This document shows, in pieces, positions 1-9,167 of a stretch of DNA of 64,000 nt. The position numbers and the translations under genes are program-made. The DNA lies in NCBI GenBank assembly GCA_964472875.1, contig CAYYMD010000005.1, positions 1-64,000 on the forward strand, given 5' to 3'. Below the pieces are notes generated by a model. It worked only from the letters and a program-made list of their open reading frames with translations, searched no databases and was not told the DNA's origin. Origin of the DNA: CAYYMD01 sp964472875. GTDB lineage: Bacteria > Planctomycetota > Phycisphaerae > SM23-33. Positions within the stretch are counted from its first letter, which is position 1; each line of letters starts with the position of its first letter.

Positions 1-161
1 CGCCAACAAAACCGATACATAGCGGTTGGAATATGTTTTCGTATGTGTCACCTTTCTTTGTTCTTCTGGTTCTTTGTCCAATGCTTGGAAGCTTTCCTAT
101 TATAGAATTCCAATCATTGGAAAGACTTTTTTTCCAGGCATATCACCGCGCTGGCGGATGG

Positions 162-1628
162 CTATTGCTCACGATTCGATATAGTGCAGCTGAAGGCCCA
201 GCAGCGCCATTCGACGTTGTCGAAATTGCTAAGTCTTACAACCAGACTGTTGTCGCCTTGCTTCAGTTTTACGGGGACCTCGGCCATTTCGAATCCATGG
301 TCGTGTTTCAGAGTAGTTACGGGGCGTCCGTTCAGCCAGATCTTCATCCAATCGTCGCAACCGAAGCGGAGCGTGACGTTCCGCTCTTTTCGAGAGGCAA
401 TCGTCGTGCTCGCATACGCGGCGCAATTGGCCGGTTGGGTTCCTACGTTGCCGCGATGCTTCCTGCGGAACCAGCGGCAGAAATCGACCCAGGTGCGTTC
501 GGTCTCCATTTCGACGGACGAGAGCGTTCGACGTCCCCACCTCCATTCGGCGTGCGCCCCTTCCAGCACGCTCTCAGGGAGATCCGCCTGTTTGAACGCC
601 TTGAAGTCGGAGACTTCTAAGGGGCCGGCAAGCTTCCATCGCGCCGGGGATTCCACTGCAGGCGGCTTCGACCCGCGCACTTTGTAGTAGTACAGGATGT
701 TCTCGATATCGTTGGCCAGGGTTCCGAAGCGCAGAACCAGCGACGAATCGAAGGCGACGCTGTCTATCCCGAAAAACCTATACGCCACGACCTCTGAAGT
801 TTTGGGACCGGAGCCGATGACATGGCCGGCGCCCATCCACGGGTTCATGTCTTTATGGACGCCGAACGAATGCCCGAAGACGTCCTCGCTGCCGATACCT
901 CTCATTGCGTGCGGATTGGTTTCGCCGTCGATCAGCCAGGTGTCGCCCCCCGTGTGCCAGATCACGTCTCTGCGGTCTTTGCGTATTATGGCGTGGATCA
1001 TCCCGGCGACAAACCCCTGCCCGCCGATAGAACCCAGCAGGGTGGTTCCGAAGGGGTCGGCCGGTTTTTCTTCGCTGAATTCGGCGTGGAGTCTATAGAG
1101 GGTGATTGTGGCGTCTTTGTCGTATTTCTGCCAATTGACCATCGACCAGATCGCGGTCTTCCTTGTCCCCTTGTTGCGCAGCACGATTCGGCAGGAGGAT
1201 TGGAACGGGATTGGGAAATACGAATTGTATCCATTTTTCGGCAGCAGCTTGATCGGCCCGGACTTTATCCGGTACGGCTCTTTCCCGAGCAGGACACCGA
1301 AAAACTGGTGCATCGTCATGCGGACTTGAGGCGCTTCGGCGCCGTCGCAGACTATTTCGATCTCCAGATCGTCCGGAACGGTGGTGGTGATCCAGAAATG
1401 CCGTACGCAACCCGGTCCTTTCGCGTTGAGGATCTCGCAGGACTGCCCTTTGTCGAGGTCGACGCGTTTTGTGCTGCGATGCGAATCGTAGTCGGCGGGC
1501 AGGCGGATAAGCGGAAAGTTGGGGTCGCCTATCAGCGTTGATCCGGAATCCTCCGCCAATGCCGCGGCCCCCGCAATAAGCAAGCCTGCCAGCAACGTGC
1601 ATGTCTGTTTGTTTATAATGGTATTCAT
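162..1628 (-). CDS. Secreted DUF2961 / GH172-type glycoside hydrolase
   Basis: Predicted 488-residue exported protein. The N-terminus (MNTIINKQTCTLLAGLLIAG, then AAALAED) is a clear signal peptide. The body has DUF2961 signatures: a GPGCVRHFWITTT strand near residue 60, then the GGDTWLIDGE and GSEDVFGHSFG motifs. Members of this family characterised as GH172 act on fructose- or arabinofuranose-containing glycans; the substrate here is unknown. A C-terminal beta-sandwich (WKLAGPLEV, then WMKIWLNGRPV) resembles a carbohydrate-binding or PA14-like module. The ATG at 1628 is chosen because it starts the signal peptide and overlaps the upstream GH2 stop as ATGA. The frame stays open for 103 more codons upstream, but those lie inside the GH2 gene. 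Likely the last gene of a GH97-GH2-GH172 unit. Confidence 0.82.
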   Translation of the reverse strand: MNTIINKQTCTLLAGLLIAGAAALAEDSGSTLIGDPNFPLIRLPADYDSHRSTKRVDLDKGQSCEILNAKGPGCVRHFWITTTVPDDLEIEIVCDGAEAPQVRMTMHQFFGVLLGKEPYRIKSGPIKLLPKNGYNSYFPIPFQSSCRIVLRNKGTRKTAIWSMVNWQKYDKDATITLYRLHAEFSEEKPADPFGTTLLGSIGGQGFVAGMIHAIIRKDRRDVIWHTGGDTWLIDGETNPHAMRGIGSEDVFGHSFGVHKDMNPWMGAGHVIGSGPKTSEVVAYRFFGIDSVAFDSSLVLRFGTLANDIENILYYYKVRGSKPPAVESPARWKLAGPLEVSDFKAFKQADLPESVLEGAHAEWRWGRRTLSSVEMETERTWVDFCRWFRRKHRGNVGTQPANCAAYASTTIASRKERNVTLRFGCDDWMKIWLNGRPVTTLKHDHGFEMAEVPVKLKQGDNSLVVRLSNFDNVEWRCWAFSCTISNREQ

Positions 1629-3544
1629 CTTCGATTCTCCTTTGTCTGTTTTCCTTCCGCGGCGGGACAATGCTTGTCGATGAAGCCGGACCAGTCGAAG
1701 TCCAGATCCCGTTTGATGGCCTGGCGGTGGGCCGCCTGCAAGACGGACTTGGTCTGTTCGTCCATTTTCGGCTGTCGGTTGTAGCGGAGATATCCGTTGC
1801 GTTCCCGCTCGACATCGTACAGTTGCACGTAGCAGTGGCCGGCGCAGAGGCGATGGGACGCGTATTCGGATAGACACGACAGATACTGCCGAATCCATTT
1901 TTTCTGTCGCGACTTGTCGAAGTCGTGGATGTACCATTCGCTGACCACGATCGGCTGTCCCCGGTAGGGCATTTCTGCGAGGAACACTATCGTTTGGCTC
2001 GGTTTGTCCAGATCGCCCTGCGCCCAGCGATAGGCCGCGTCGAGGCGCTGCCGCGGACCGCAGTGGAGATCAAGGATGTCGGAATCGACGTGATAGTATC
2101 CACTGGTGTCTATGACGGGCCTTGTCGGGTCCCACTGCTTCATTTGATGATAGGCCCGGCGATAATGATCGACGCGTTCCTCGACCGTCCCGCCATGCAT
2201 CCAGTGTTCGTTGGAGTAGACCCAGGTTACGATGCTGGGGTGATTGAAGTCGCGCCGGATAACGCGAGACCATTCCCGCAGAGCGATCGATTTGGCACGC
2301 TCGCTCAGGCATTTCTGACCGGCGTTGGCCATCTCACCCCAGACGAGCAATCCCAAGCGATCGCAGTGGTACAGGAATCGCGGGTCGGCGACCATCTGGT
2401 GCTTGCGAATATGGTTCAGCCCCACGTGCTTGGCGTACTTGATATCGGCGATGGCCGCTTCGTCCGAGGGATGCGTGTACAGACTCTGAGGCCAATAGCC
2501 CTGATCGAGGGCGCCGCATAGCCAGACCTTCTCCCCGTTCAGGAAAAAGGCCCCGTCGCGCGCCTCGAAGGTTCGAAAACCGAGATAGGAACCGACTGTG
2601 TCGACAATTTCATCATTGACGACGAGATCCAGCCGCAGGTCGTACAGATTCGGCGCCTTGTGCGACCACAATTCGGCATTGGGGGCCGAAATCTTCAGCA
2701 ACGCCTGCCCATTCTCCACGGCCCCTTCGCTCAGTGCGACGACCTCGTTCGACTTCTGCTCCTGCAGTATTGCCTTGACCAAAGAACCTTCGGGGGCAGT
2801 TTGGGCCCATACCGTCAGCTCCGCCGTGGGCGGATCAATGGCTGTCACGGCCTGGTAGCGGTTGATATGTCGAGGGTTGACAGCCTCCAGCCAGACGGTC
2901 TGCCAGATGCCCGTCAGATGAGTGTAGCTCCAACGGTTGCGTCGGCCTGTGTCCCACTGCTTGCCTCGCGGCTGTTCGGAATCGAGTTCGTTGTCGTAGA
3001 TGCGTACGACCACATCGTTCTCAGCTTCACGGTCGGCCTTGAGCAGGTCGGTGATATCGAAGAAGAACGGCGTGTAGCCGCCCTCGTAAGTGCCGGCTTC
3101 CCTGCCGTTGACCCACACGGTCGCGCGAAAGTCGGCTGCCCCTATGTGCAGCCGGATACGCTTGCCTTCGAAGGCGGCAGGCACTTTGAATGTTCGGTGG
3201 TACCAGACCCGTCGGTAGTGACGCGCATCCTGAATGGCTGAAAGCCTCGATTGATGTACGTACGGGACCATGATCTCTTTCGGCCAGTCGTGTTCCAGGT
3301 GCCAGCGTTCTTTTAAACCGACATCTTCGCGATCAAAGTCGAAGTCCCATTGTCCATTGAGGCACAGCCAGGAGTCGCGTTTCAAATCAGGTCGGGGATG
3401 AACGTCGGACAACGGAACCGCGTCGGGGTTCAGGTCCATAGGCAGTGCCTTTGGGGCTTCTTTTTGTTTGGCCCCTAACGCCTGTGCAGCCGCCAGGACC
3501 AGCGCCAACAAAATCAATATATGGCGGTTAAAATGTATTTTCAT
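1625..3544 (-). CDS. Secreted glycoside hydrolase family 2 (beta-galactosidase/glucuronidase type)
   Basis: Predicted 639-residue exported retaining glycosidase. A signal peptide (MKIHFNRHILILLALVLAAA) is followed by the GH2 sugar-binding jelly roll (LNGQWDFDFD, VWYHRTFKVP, TVWVNGREAGTYEGGYTPF), an Ig-like sandwich and a TIM barrel. The acid/base is probably Glu446 in VYSNEHW and the nucleophile Glu536 in VVSEWY. These fit beta-galactosidase, beta-glucuronidase or beta-mannosidase; sequence alone does not separate them. The ATG at 3544 gives a normal signal peptide; 31 more open codons lie upstream. The stop overlaps the GH172 start (ATGA), which suggests translational coupling. The protein is shorter than LacZ and close to the 600-700-residue glucuronidase-like forms. 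Confidence 0.88.
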   Translation of the reverse strand: MKIHFNRHILILLALVLAAAQALGAKQKEAPKALPMDLNPDAVPLSDVHPRPDLKRDSWLCLNGQWDFDFDREDVGLKERWHLEHDWPKEIMVPYVHQSRLSAIQDARHYRRVWYHRTFKVPAAFEGKRIRLHIGAADFRATVWVNGREAGTYEGGYTPFFFDITDLLKADREAENDVVVRIYDNELDSEQPRGKQWDTGRRNRWSYTHLTGIWQTVWLEAVNPRHINRYQAVTAIDPPTAELTVWAQTAPEGSLVKAILQEQKSNEVVALSEGAVENGQALLKISAPNAELWSHKAPNLYDLRLDLVVNDEIVDTVGSYLGFRTFEARDGAFFLNGEKVWLCGALDQGYWPQSLYTHPSDEAAIADIKYAKHVGLNHIRKHQMVADPRFLYHCDRLGLLVWGEMANAGQKCLSERAKSIALREWSRVIRRDFNHPSIVTWVYSNEHWMHGGTVEERVDHYRRAYHQMKQWDPTRPVIDTSGYYHVDSDILDLHCGPRQRLDAAYRWAQGDLDKPSQTIVFLAEMPYRGQPIVVSEWYIHDFDKSRQKKWIRQYLSCLSEYASHRLCAGHCYVQLYDVERERNGYLRYNRQPKMDEQTKSVLQAAHRQAIKRDLDFDWSGFIDKHCPAAEGKQTKENRR

Positions 3545-3777
3545 ACTCTTCACTTTTTTGAACTCATAGGCCAGCATGACGTTCTGCTGGATTGCCATTG
3601 CAAGTACCGTCGCAAATACGCGCCACATGAATTGCATGAAATGCCCGCGGCGCCTTGCCGTCTCTAAGGTGTACGATGTATTTTCGATTTAATCGTCATA
3701 TTCTCCATAATCATGGTTCAATCGACTATTACAACGCAGGATGCCTTAATTTGGCCATTTTGATCATTTCCGCCTTG

Positions 3778-5604
3778 TCATTTCGGCTTATCCAATGGCG
3801 CAAGGTATACAACGAAACCGCCGCGGTCCCTCATAGCGAGTTCCAAACTCTGCGAATTTTTAACCCGGCAGGATTCGATGATGATACCCCGGCCGCTCTT
3901 TTTGTCTTTATAGATTGTTGCCTGGTATCGGCGATTTTTGTCGAGAAACGTCAGCGGCACCGAGACGGTACGCGCCTTCACCGTCATACCACCCACATAC
4001 CAGTCGACTCCTTTACGCCTGGCGATCACGGTATGGCTTGCGGGATATCCCTCCACAAATTTGGTCCCATCCCACGTGGCCGGAACATGTTTCAGGAAGG
4101 GTTTTGCCGGATGTTTCAGATAATCCTTGTGCAGATCGGCAAACAGCAGTATTCCCGACTCGAAGACAACGCTAGTGCCCAACTGATAAGCATCGGTTTT
4201 TCCACCTTTACCGAACCAGACCGGCGAGTAATCCACCGGTCCGAGTGGGTTGCGGATATACGGGATGCAATTGTCGTGGCTCGGATTGGGATTGCCTTCC
4301 TGACCCTTTACCGCTTCCGTCGAGAGCAGATGTGGCCATCTCCTGCGCTCCCCCGTGGGCAGTGCTGCGCCGTGTAACACCAGTTGCAATTTGTACTCGG
4401 CTGCAATCCGACACAGGTTGTCGCGCACCTGCATCGCCATCTGGGTATCCTCATAATCCTCTTTGCTACGGCCCCCCAGCCGGTCGAAAAAGTCTACCTT
4501 CACACCCCTGAATTCGTGACCTGCGTATTTTTTGAAACAGGCGTGCATAGACTTGGGAGTTTTTACCCCGCGAACGGCTTTCCAAACCATAATACCCACA
4601 TCCTTCCGGTCGGCATATTCGACCAATGCATTCCTGTCTCCAATATAACCTTCCCAGCCATCATCGAGCAGATGATATTCCCAGCCCATTTCCGCAGCGA
4701 AATCGACCCAACCGGTGGTGTTCCTCTTGTCTCCGGCGAACCAGTCCCAACTGGCGGAACCGGGCCGTATCCAATCGGCATCCCTAAGTTCGGGCTCGGT
4801 GGGAGGGTTAAGGTTTTCGAAAAGCATCTGCTCGACAATAACCGACAAGTCGCCGGGAGAAACGACAACCACTCGCCACGGCGATTCAAACGGCAGCTCG
4901 GCGATTACCGGCTTTTTCTGGTTGATGGGAAAGCAAATCCGCAACATTCCAGAATCGTTTTGCAGGTACGGAAGACAGTAACTGCCATAAGTGGCTGCCT
5001 GAGAAAGCAGCACCCAACGCCTGGGCTTTTTTAACTCGCACAGCAGCGGTAGAGAGAAGGACTTCTCGTTAATTTTTCCAAGGGTGTTCTCATAGCCGTA
5101 CCGGTTCGGATGCCCCTGCCCCCAGTAAACGGGCTCGCCCGACAACCGAAAACCGGTGGACTCACCGGAAATCTTAATATCGCCCTGGCCAGGTATGGCA
5201 TAGCGAAAAGCCACACCATCGTTATAAACCCTGAAAATCACGTGCAGTCGGCGGCCGTCTTTTTGGAATGTAAGTCTGAGTTGATTGGCCTTATTTACGT
5301 ACTGCGAAACCTTGCCTACCGGAAGCGTATAAGTTTCGTCAATTTCAGATCTCCGGCTCTGCAGGAACTCCAAGCCGAAAGTAAAATTCACTTTTTCTGT
5401 CACGATGCCCAGCGCGCTTTTCTCAAGTATACCATTGCCTTCGCAAGTCACCGTGTAAAACAATGCGCCATCGGACTCGTCATGAACTACTTCAGCAACA
5501 ATTTTGCCGTTTGGTGAAATTACATCGTAGCTCGAGGCCGCAGTATGACCTGTGAGAAATACACTCACCGCCAGAGTCAGTATCTTTCTGTATTGCATAG
5601 TCAT
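3778..5604 (-). CDS. GH97 alpha-glycosidase (SusB-like)
   Basis: Predicted 608-residue exported alpha-glucosidase or alpha-galactosidase. A signal peptide (to about HTAASS) precedes the GH97 N-terminal sandwich opening YDVISPNGKI. A TIM barrel follows with SWDWFAGDKRNTTGWVDFAA, GVKVDFFDR and LSTEAVKGQEGNP; the last is typical of the family and holds a candidate catalytic Glu. The Asp in VDFF could be the nucleophile of a retaining member, so inverting versus retaining mechanism is left open. Start: ATG at 5604 behind a GAGG motif. The gap to the GH2 gene is 233 bases, so co-transcription is possible but not shown. With GH2 and GH172 it forms a small polysaccharide-utilisation group. Confidence 0.87.
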   Translation of the reverse strand: MTMQYRKILTLAVSVFLTGHTAASSYDVISPNGKIVAEVVHDESDGALFYTVTCEGNGILEKSALGIVTEKVNFTFGLEFLQSRRSEIDETYTLPVGKVSQYVNKANQLRLTFQKDGRRLHVIFRVYNDGVAFRYAIPGQGDIKISGESTGFRLSGEPVYWGQGHPNRYGYENTLGKINEKSFSLPLLCELKKPRRWVLLSQAATYGSYCLPYLQNDSGMLRICFPINQKKPVIAELPFESPWRVVVVSPGDLSVIVEQMLFENLNPPTEPELRDADWIRPGSASWDWFAGDKRNTTGWVDFAAEMGWEYHLLDDGWEGYIGDRNALVEYADRKDVGIMVWKAVRGVKTPKSMHACFKKYAGHEFRGVKVDFFDRLGGRSKEDYEDTQMAMQVRDNLCRIAAEYKLQLVLHGAALPTGERRRWPHLLSTEAVKGQEGNPNPSHDNCIPYIRNPLGPVDYSPVWFGKGGKTDAYQLGTSVVFESGILLFADLHKDYLKHPAKPFLKHVPATWDGTKFVEGYPASHTVIARRKGVDWYVGGMTVKARTVSVPLTFLDKNRRYQATIYKDKKSGRGIIIESCRVKNSQSLELAMRDRGGFVVYLAPLDKPK

Positions 5605-6242
5605 TATAACCTCACATTACCAACCCGGGATTCCCGGTTAGCCAATAATCGATCCCGTCGCGCCGGGGCCATCGGTCTTTTTATAATAATACAACAACCG
5701 AATAGTGCTGCACGTTACGGTTTTTTTATTTTTCCTTGCAGGAGACAGAATCCGCATGTGAATGTATGAAGATTGGTGTCTAACAGGCAAATAAAAAGAT
5801 GTCAGGGAGTTTTTACTGGCTTGTTCGTCAGAGGCTACGGCGCATGGCGATGAAAAAAAGCCAGCCGCAAGAACCTGTGCTTCTAAATGTCCAGAAATAG
5901 TTAAAGACTCTACGGCCGACCGATTCATTGGCGAATTCGTCTAAATTCGGCAAGGCAGGTTTGTTCCGGCCCTGCTTTTGTGGGACCAAACTCGAGTTAA
6001 TGGCCTTTCAAGTTCACAATGTGAAGAGCGATAATTCTCCCAGTCGCACACCTTACGAAAACAGTGGCCGCTTTTTGTTGCTTTATTCTGTTTTTGTATC
6101 CTTCGCAGACCCACACCCGGCAAGCCCGGTGCGGGACCACGGAAGGTCCGCGTGCAAGCAAGTGAAAGGTGCTATTCATTGAGCTACGGGCGTATGGGAG
6201 TGAGTATATAAATTCCCCATCCGTACATGCAGGGCAACGGAA
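5605..6242. other. Intergenic region without a supported gene
   Basis: 638 bases between the GH97 gene and the end of the TPR gene. Short open frames exist but none has a recognisable domain or a good ribosome-binding site. A GC-rich inverted element (CCCGGGATTCCCGG, about 5626-5639) lies just upstream of the GH97 start, and a possible degenerate copy of the CGCGCC palindrome family lies at about 5651-5668. A loose stem (TACGG..ATGGG with CCCATCCGTA) at about 6183-6225 follows the TPR stop but lacks a T-tract. Confidence 0.5.
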
Positions 6243-7526
6243 TTATTTGCCCTGTTGAGCATCCCTGGCCAGTGCCAGCAGGGATCTTGCCGTTGTGTCC
6301 TGGGGGTGTTCGTTGAGGTGGGCCTTCAGCAGTTCGACAGCCCGGTCGTACATGCCGCGATTGTAACGCAGCCGAGCAAGGTAAAGCGTGGCCAGTTGCG
6401 CAGCCGAACCTTCCGACCGGCGGGCGTAGTCGTAAAGCGTAGCCGCACGGGCCCAGTCTTCGGCCCTCTCGGCCAGGTGGCCCGCCCAAAGGAAGATGTC
6501 AGCATCGGCCTGGCCTTGGGCGATTAGTTTGCGCAGCACCTTGCGGGCGTCTTTGGTTTTTCCTCGTCGCAGGGCCAGACGGGCCTCGATAATTCGAATC
6601 GTGCGGGAGCGATCCTTTTCGTCCACGAGTTTGAGCCAGTTGCCAAGTATTTTGTCCTTTTCGCCCCTGTCGGCGGCGCGGATGAGCAACTCCATTATCT
6701 TCGCATCGGTCCGTGACTTCCCTGCCAGCGGGCCGGACAGCAGTTCCTTTCCGTGATTGACCACGGCAAGCCACTTTCCCTCGGCTAACTGGGTCGCCAG
6801 GAAGCGGCGGTGCAGGTCGATGTCATTCGGGCGGCACATCAGGGCCGACTCGAGGGCAGCCAGCCCCCCCTCCTCATCGCCGGCCTGGCTTTGAGTATAG
6901 GCCAATTGTCCCCAAAGGTCGGCATCGGCGGGCGATTTTTTCAGCAGCTTTCGCACGCTTTCGGCGGCCAGGGCGTACCTGCCTTCCTCCACGAGCAGGT
7001 TCACGTCCATGCGTCTGAACCGCCCGTCTTGCGGAAAGCGGATTAGCCCCTTGTCGGTCAGCACGCGGCAGAGGCGGTTGTCGTCCATACGCCGGGAGAC
7101 CTGGGTGTACATGAACAGCATATCGGCGCTGCATTCATCCGTGGCTAGGTATTGACCGAGTATGCGGGAGGACTCTTTCCATTTCTCTTGCCGGGCGTAA
7201 ACCTGCCCCAGGGCCACGCCGGCCCGGGACAGCTCGTTGTCCATTTCCAGCGCCTTTTGATAAGCCGCGGCCGCGGCGGACAAATCCGCCCGCCTCAAAT
7301 AAGTGTGGCCGAGCAGAAGATGCCGCAGTGCGTGATCCTTGCCGGAATAATCCTTCAAGTGTGTTATGGCCTCGTCCGTCCTGCCGTTTTGCAAGTCGTC
7401 CTGGGCTGCCTCGATGACCTCGGCCAGTTCGGCCGGGAGTTTAACGGGTTCTTCCGTGCCGCGGGCCTGAAATGCCACACATAACGCAGCCAGAATTATG
7501 AGCATGACTATTGTCGACCGCCGCAT
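6243..7526 (-). CDS. Exported TPR-repeat protein of the TonB locus
   Basis: 427 residues. A signal peptide (MRRSTIVMLIILAALCVAFQ) is followed by tetratricopeptide-type helices throughout, for example HLLLGHTYLRRADLSAAAAA, AGVALGQVYARQEKWKESSR, LWGQLAYTQSQAGDEEGGLA and LATLYLARLRYNRGMYDRAV. It is the last gene of the ECF-to-TonB cluster. Its GGAGG ribosome-binding site overlaps the end of tonB and the gap is 3 bases, so it is almost certainly co-transcribed. Gammaproteobacterial TonB2-type loci also end in a TPR protein needed for or associated with transport. A periplasmic scaffold for the TonB complex is therefore a reasonable inference; no enzymatic domain is visible. Confidence 0.85.
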   Translation of the reverse strand: MRRSTIVMLIILAALCVAFQARGTEEPVKLPAELAEVIEAAQDDLQNGRTDEAITHLKDYSGKDHALRHLLLGHTYLRRADLSAAAAAYQKALEMDNELSRAGVALGQVYARQEKWKESSRILGQYLATDECSADMLFMYTQVSRRMDDNRLCRVLTDKGLIRFPQDGRFRRMDVNLLVEEGRYALAAESVRKLLKKSPADADLWGQLAYTQSQAGDEEGGLAALESALMCRPNDIDLHRRFLATQLAEGKWLAVVNHGKELLSGPLAGKSRTDAKIMELLIRAADRGEKDKILGNWLKLVDEKDRSRTIRIIEARLALRRGKTKDARKVLRKLIAQGQADADIFLWAGHLAERAEDWARAATLYDYARRSEGSAAQLATLYLARLRYNRGMYDRAVELLKAHLNEHPQDTTARSLLALARDAQQGK

Positions 7527-7529
7527 GTG

Positions 7530-8282
7530 TTAATCCTCCAGTCTCCATTTCATTACCAACCGGGTTGACACGCGAATTGGTTGCCCGTCGCGAAGTGCTG
7601 GGCGGAACGTAAGCGTTCTGGCCGCCCGTTTTGCGGCGGTCTCGAACACGCCCGACGGCGTGCTGCTTATGATATTGACATTCGTAACGCGACCCTGCTT
7701 GCCGACAACCAGTCGCAAGATGGTTCTTCCGGTGACGCCGTCTATTTTTGCCCGCCGGGGGTAATACCGGGACAGGTCCGGCGGCTGGATGAGCAGGGGC
7801 CCGCGTGTCGTTCCGGCGGGGCCGGGTGATGACGGATCGGGCGTTGGGGGGACATTCGGCGAACGGCCGACCACGGGCGTAGAAATCGCCTCGGCCGATA
7901 TGTCCGGCAACCGGTCGGATACTTCCGGTACGAGGACAGCGTCGGCCCGCGGCATCGTGGGGGCGTCGAGTTTTACCGTCTCTGTGGCGATTTTCGGCAT
8001 CGGCGGGGAGGGCAGGTTCGGCGCGGCCGGCTTCTCGGCAGGGGCGGCGCTGGTGACAGCCGCATCAGTGACGATCTTCATTTCTTCTTCGGGTAAATCT
8101 ACCACCTCCAGCGGAACGGCGCGGGGCGGCTTACCTGCGGAGTCTCCTTCGGCCATGTTCCAAGCCGCCAGCAATATGACGAGCGCCGCATTGAGGGCGA
8201 CAGCACCGGCCGCAGCCAGTATGTGTCGGATGCGGGGCCCGGGGCGGTATTTGTGAGTCAAATTTAGTTTTTTGTTTTCCAT
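7530..8282 (-). CDS. tonB: TonB energy-transducing protein
   Basis: 250 residues. A short cytoplasmic N-terminus (MENKKLNLTHKYRPGPRIRH) leads into one membrane helix (about 20-43, ILAAAGAVALNAALVILLAAW). Next comes a long Pro-rich periplasmic spacer (about 60-160) and a C-terminal TonB domain: YYPRRAKIDGVTGRTILRLV, then ASRTLTFRPALRDG-type core ending in VSTRLVMKWRLED. It couples the proton-motive force harvested by the adjacent ExbB/ExbD to outer-membrane receptors. The gene lies 13 bases after exbD and 3 bases before the TPR gene. The likely partner is the TonB-dependent receptor encoded in the same cluster. Confidence 0.93.
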   Translation of the reverse strand: MENKKLNLTHKYRPGPRIRHILAAAGAVALNAALVILLAAWNMAEGDSAGKPPRAVPLEVVDLPEEEMKIVTDAAVTSAAPAEKPAAPNLPSPPMPKIATETVKLDAPTMPRADAVLVPEVSDRLPDISAEAISTPVVGRSPNVPPTPDPSSPGPAGTTRGPLLIQPPDLSRYYPRRAKIDGVTGRTILRLVVGKQGRVTNVNIISSTPSGVFETAAKRAARTLTFRPALRDGQPIRVSTRLVMKWRLED

Positions 8283-8295
8283 TGCGGTTTAGCCG

Positions 8296-8709
8296 TTACT
8301 CTGCGATTGCGGCAACGCTGACATCCTTCGCGCCGGCGGCCTTGCAAGTGTCCAGCACCTTCAGCAGCAGGTGCGTTGGCACGTCCCGGTCGGCCTGGAT
8401 GACCACGCGGCGGGCGTCGAGGTCTTTCATGGCGGCCTCGATGGACGAGGCGTCGCCGGGATTTATTGTGCGCCCGGCCACGTGAACGGTGCCAGCCTTG
8501 GTGATGGCCACGGGCAGGTATCGCGCGGTTATCTGCTCGGCCGAGGCGCTCTGTGGGCGGTTCACCACCACGCCGGAGTCCTGGACGAAACTCGTCGAGA
8601 CGATGTAGAAAATCAGCAGGATGAACACCATGTCTATCAGCGGAGCCATCTCGATGGTCGCGCCTTTACTGCTGTATCGCCTGCCTGTAAGCACGTCGCG
8701 GCGCATCAT
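8296..8709 (-). CDS. exbD: ExbD biopolymer transport protein
   Basis: 137 residues. One N-terminal membrane helix carries the family's proton-carrying aspartate, Asp26 in MAPLIDMVFILLIFYIV. A periplasmic ExbD/TolR domain follows (LPVAITKAGTVHVAG, VVIQADRDVPTHLLLKVLD). It forms the TonB-energising complex with ExbB. The start ATG overlaps the exbB stop as ATGA, typical of translationally coupled exbB-exbD pairs. Length and motif order are normal. Confidence 0.95.
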   Translation of the reverse strand: MMRRDVLTGRRYSSKGATIEMAPLIDMVFILLIFYIVSTSFVQDSGVVVNRPQSASAEQITARYLPVAITKAGTVHVAGRTINPGDASSIEAAMKDLDARRVVIQADRDVPTHLLLKVLDTCKAAGAKDVSVAAIAE

Positions 8710-9167
8710 CGCACCTTCTCTTTCATGCGGGCGGTTTGGGCCAATTGGCTGACCAGCTGCCGCCGACGAAGCAAAAATCTCTCGACCAGCAGGCCCGGGG
8801 CCGCTATGGCCAGACCGAACTGCGTGGTCAGCAGCGACTTCCGTATGCCGGCGCTCATCTCGGTTATATATCCGCCCTGCAGTATGCTTCTAAATGTTTC
8901 TATCATGCCGGTGACGGTGCCCAGCAGGCCAAACAAGGGGGCTATCACTATACACGCGCGGATGAGCCCCATGCGTCGCAGGCCCGCCAGTTCGCCGGTT
9001 TCGCGCATCGCAATGTTCCCGAAGGCCCCGGCACTGCGTAAAATTTTCGCCCGCACGGTAACGTCCCACAGCTGCTCCAGTATCAGGAAAGTCATCGCCA
9101 GCGACAGGACGCACAGGGCGTACATCACTGCGCCGCCGTCATTTAACCATTTTATGATTTCGCTCAT
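8706..9167 (-). CDS. exbB: ExbB / TolQ-type proton channel subunit
   Basis: 153 residues, a short MotA/TolQ/ExbB-family protein. The membrane helices are at about 12-32 (ALCVLSLAMTFLILEQLW) and in the two conserved C-terminal helices (CIVIAPLFGLLGTVTGMIET and LLTTQFGLAIAAPGLLVERF). It corresponds to the second, small ExbB (ExbB2) of TonB2-type systems that also carry a longer TtpC-like ExbB, which is the next gene upstream. Both ends overlap neighbours by ATGA (TtpC-like at 9164-9167, exbD at 8706-8709). Confidence 0.92.
   Translation of the reverse strand: MSEIIKWLNDGGAVMYALCVLSLAMTFLILEQLWDVTVRAKILRSAGAFGNIAMRETGELAGLRRMGLIRACIVIAPLFGLLGTVTGMIETFRSILQGGYITEMSAGIRKSLLTTQFGLAIAAPGLLVERFLLRRRQLVSQLAQTARMKEKVR

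Noticed and set aside
5651..5668. Fourth copy of the GC palindrome
   Set aside because: CCCGTCGCGCCGGGG shares the core but has several mismatches; too weak to list as a repeat copy.
5638..5928. 96-codon minus frame upstream of the GH97 gene
   Set aside because: No domain, no ribosome-binding site, and composition typical of spacer sequence.
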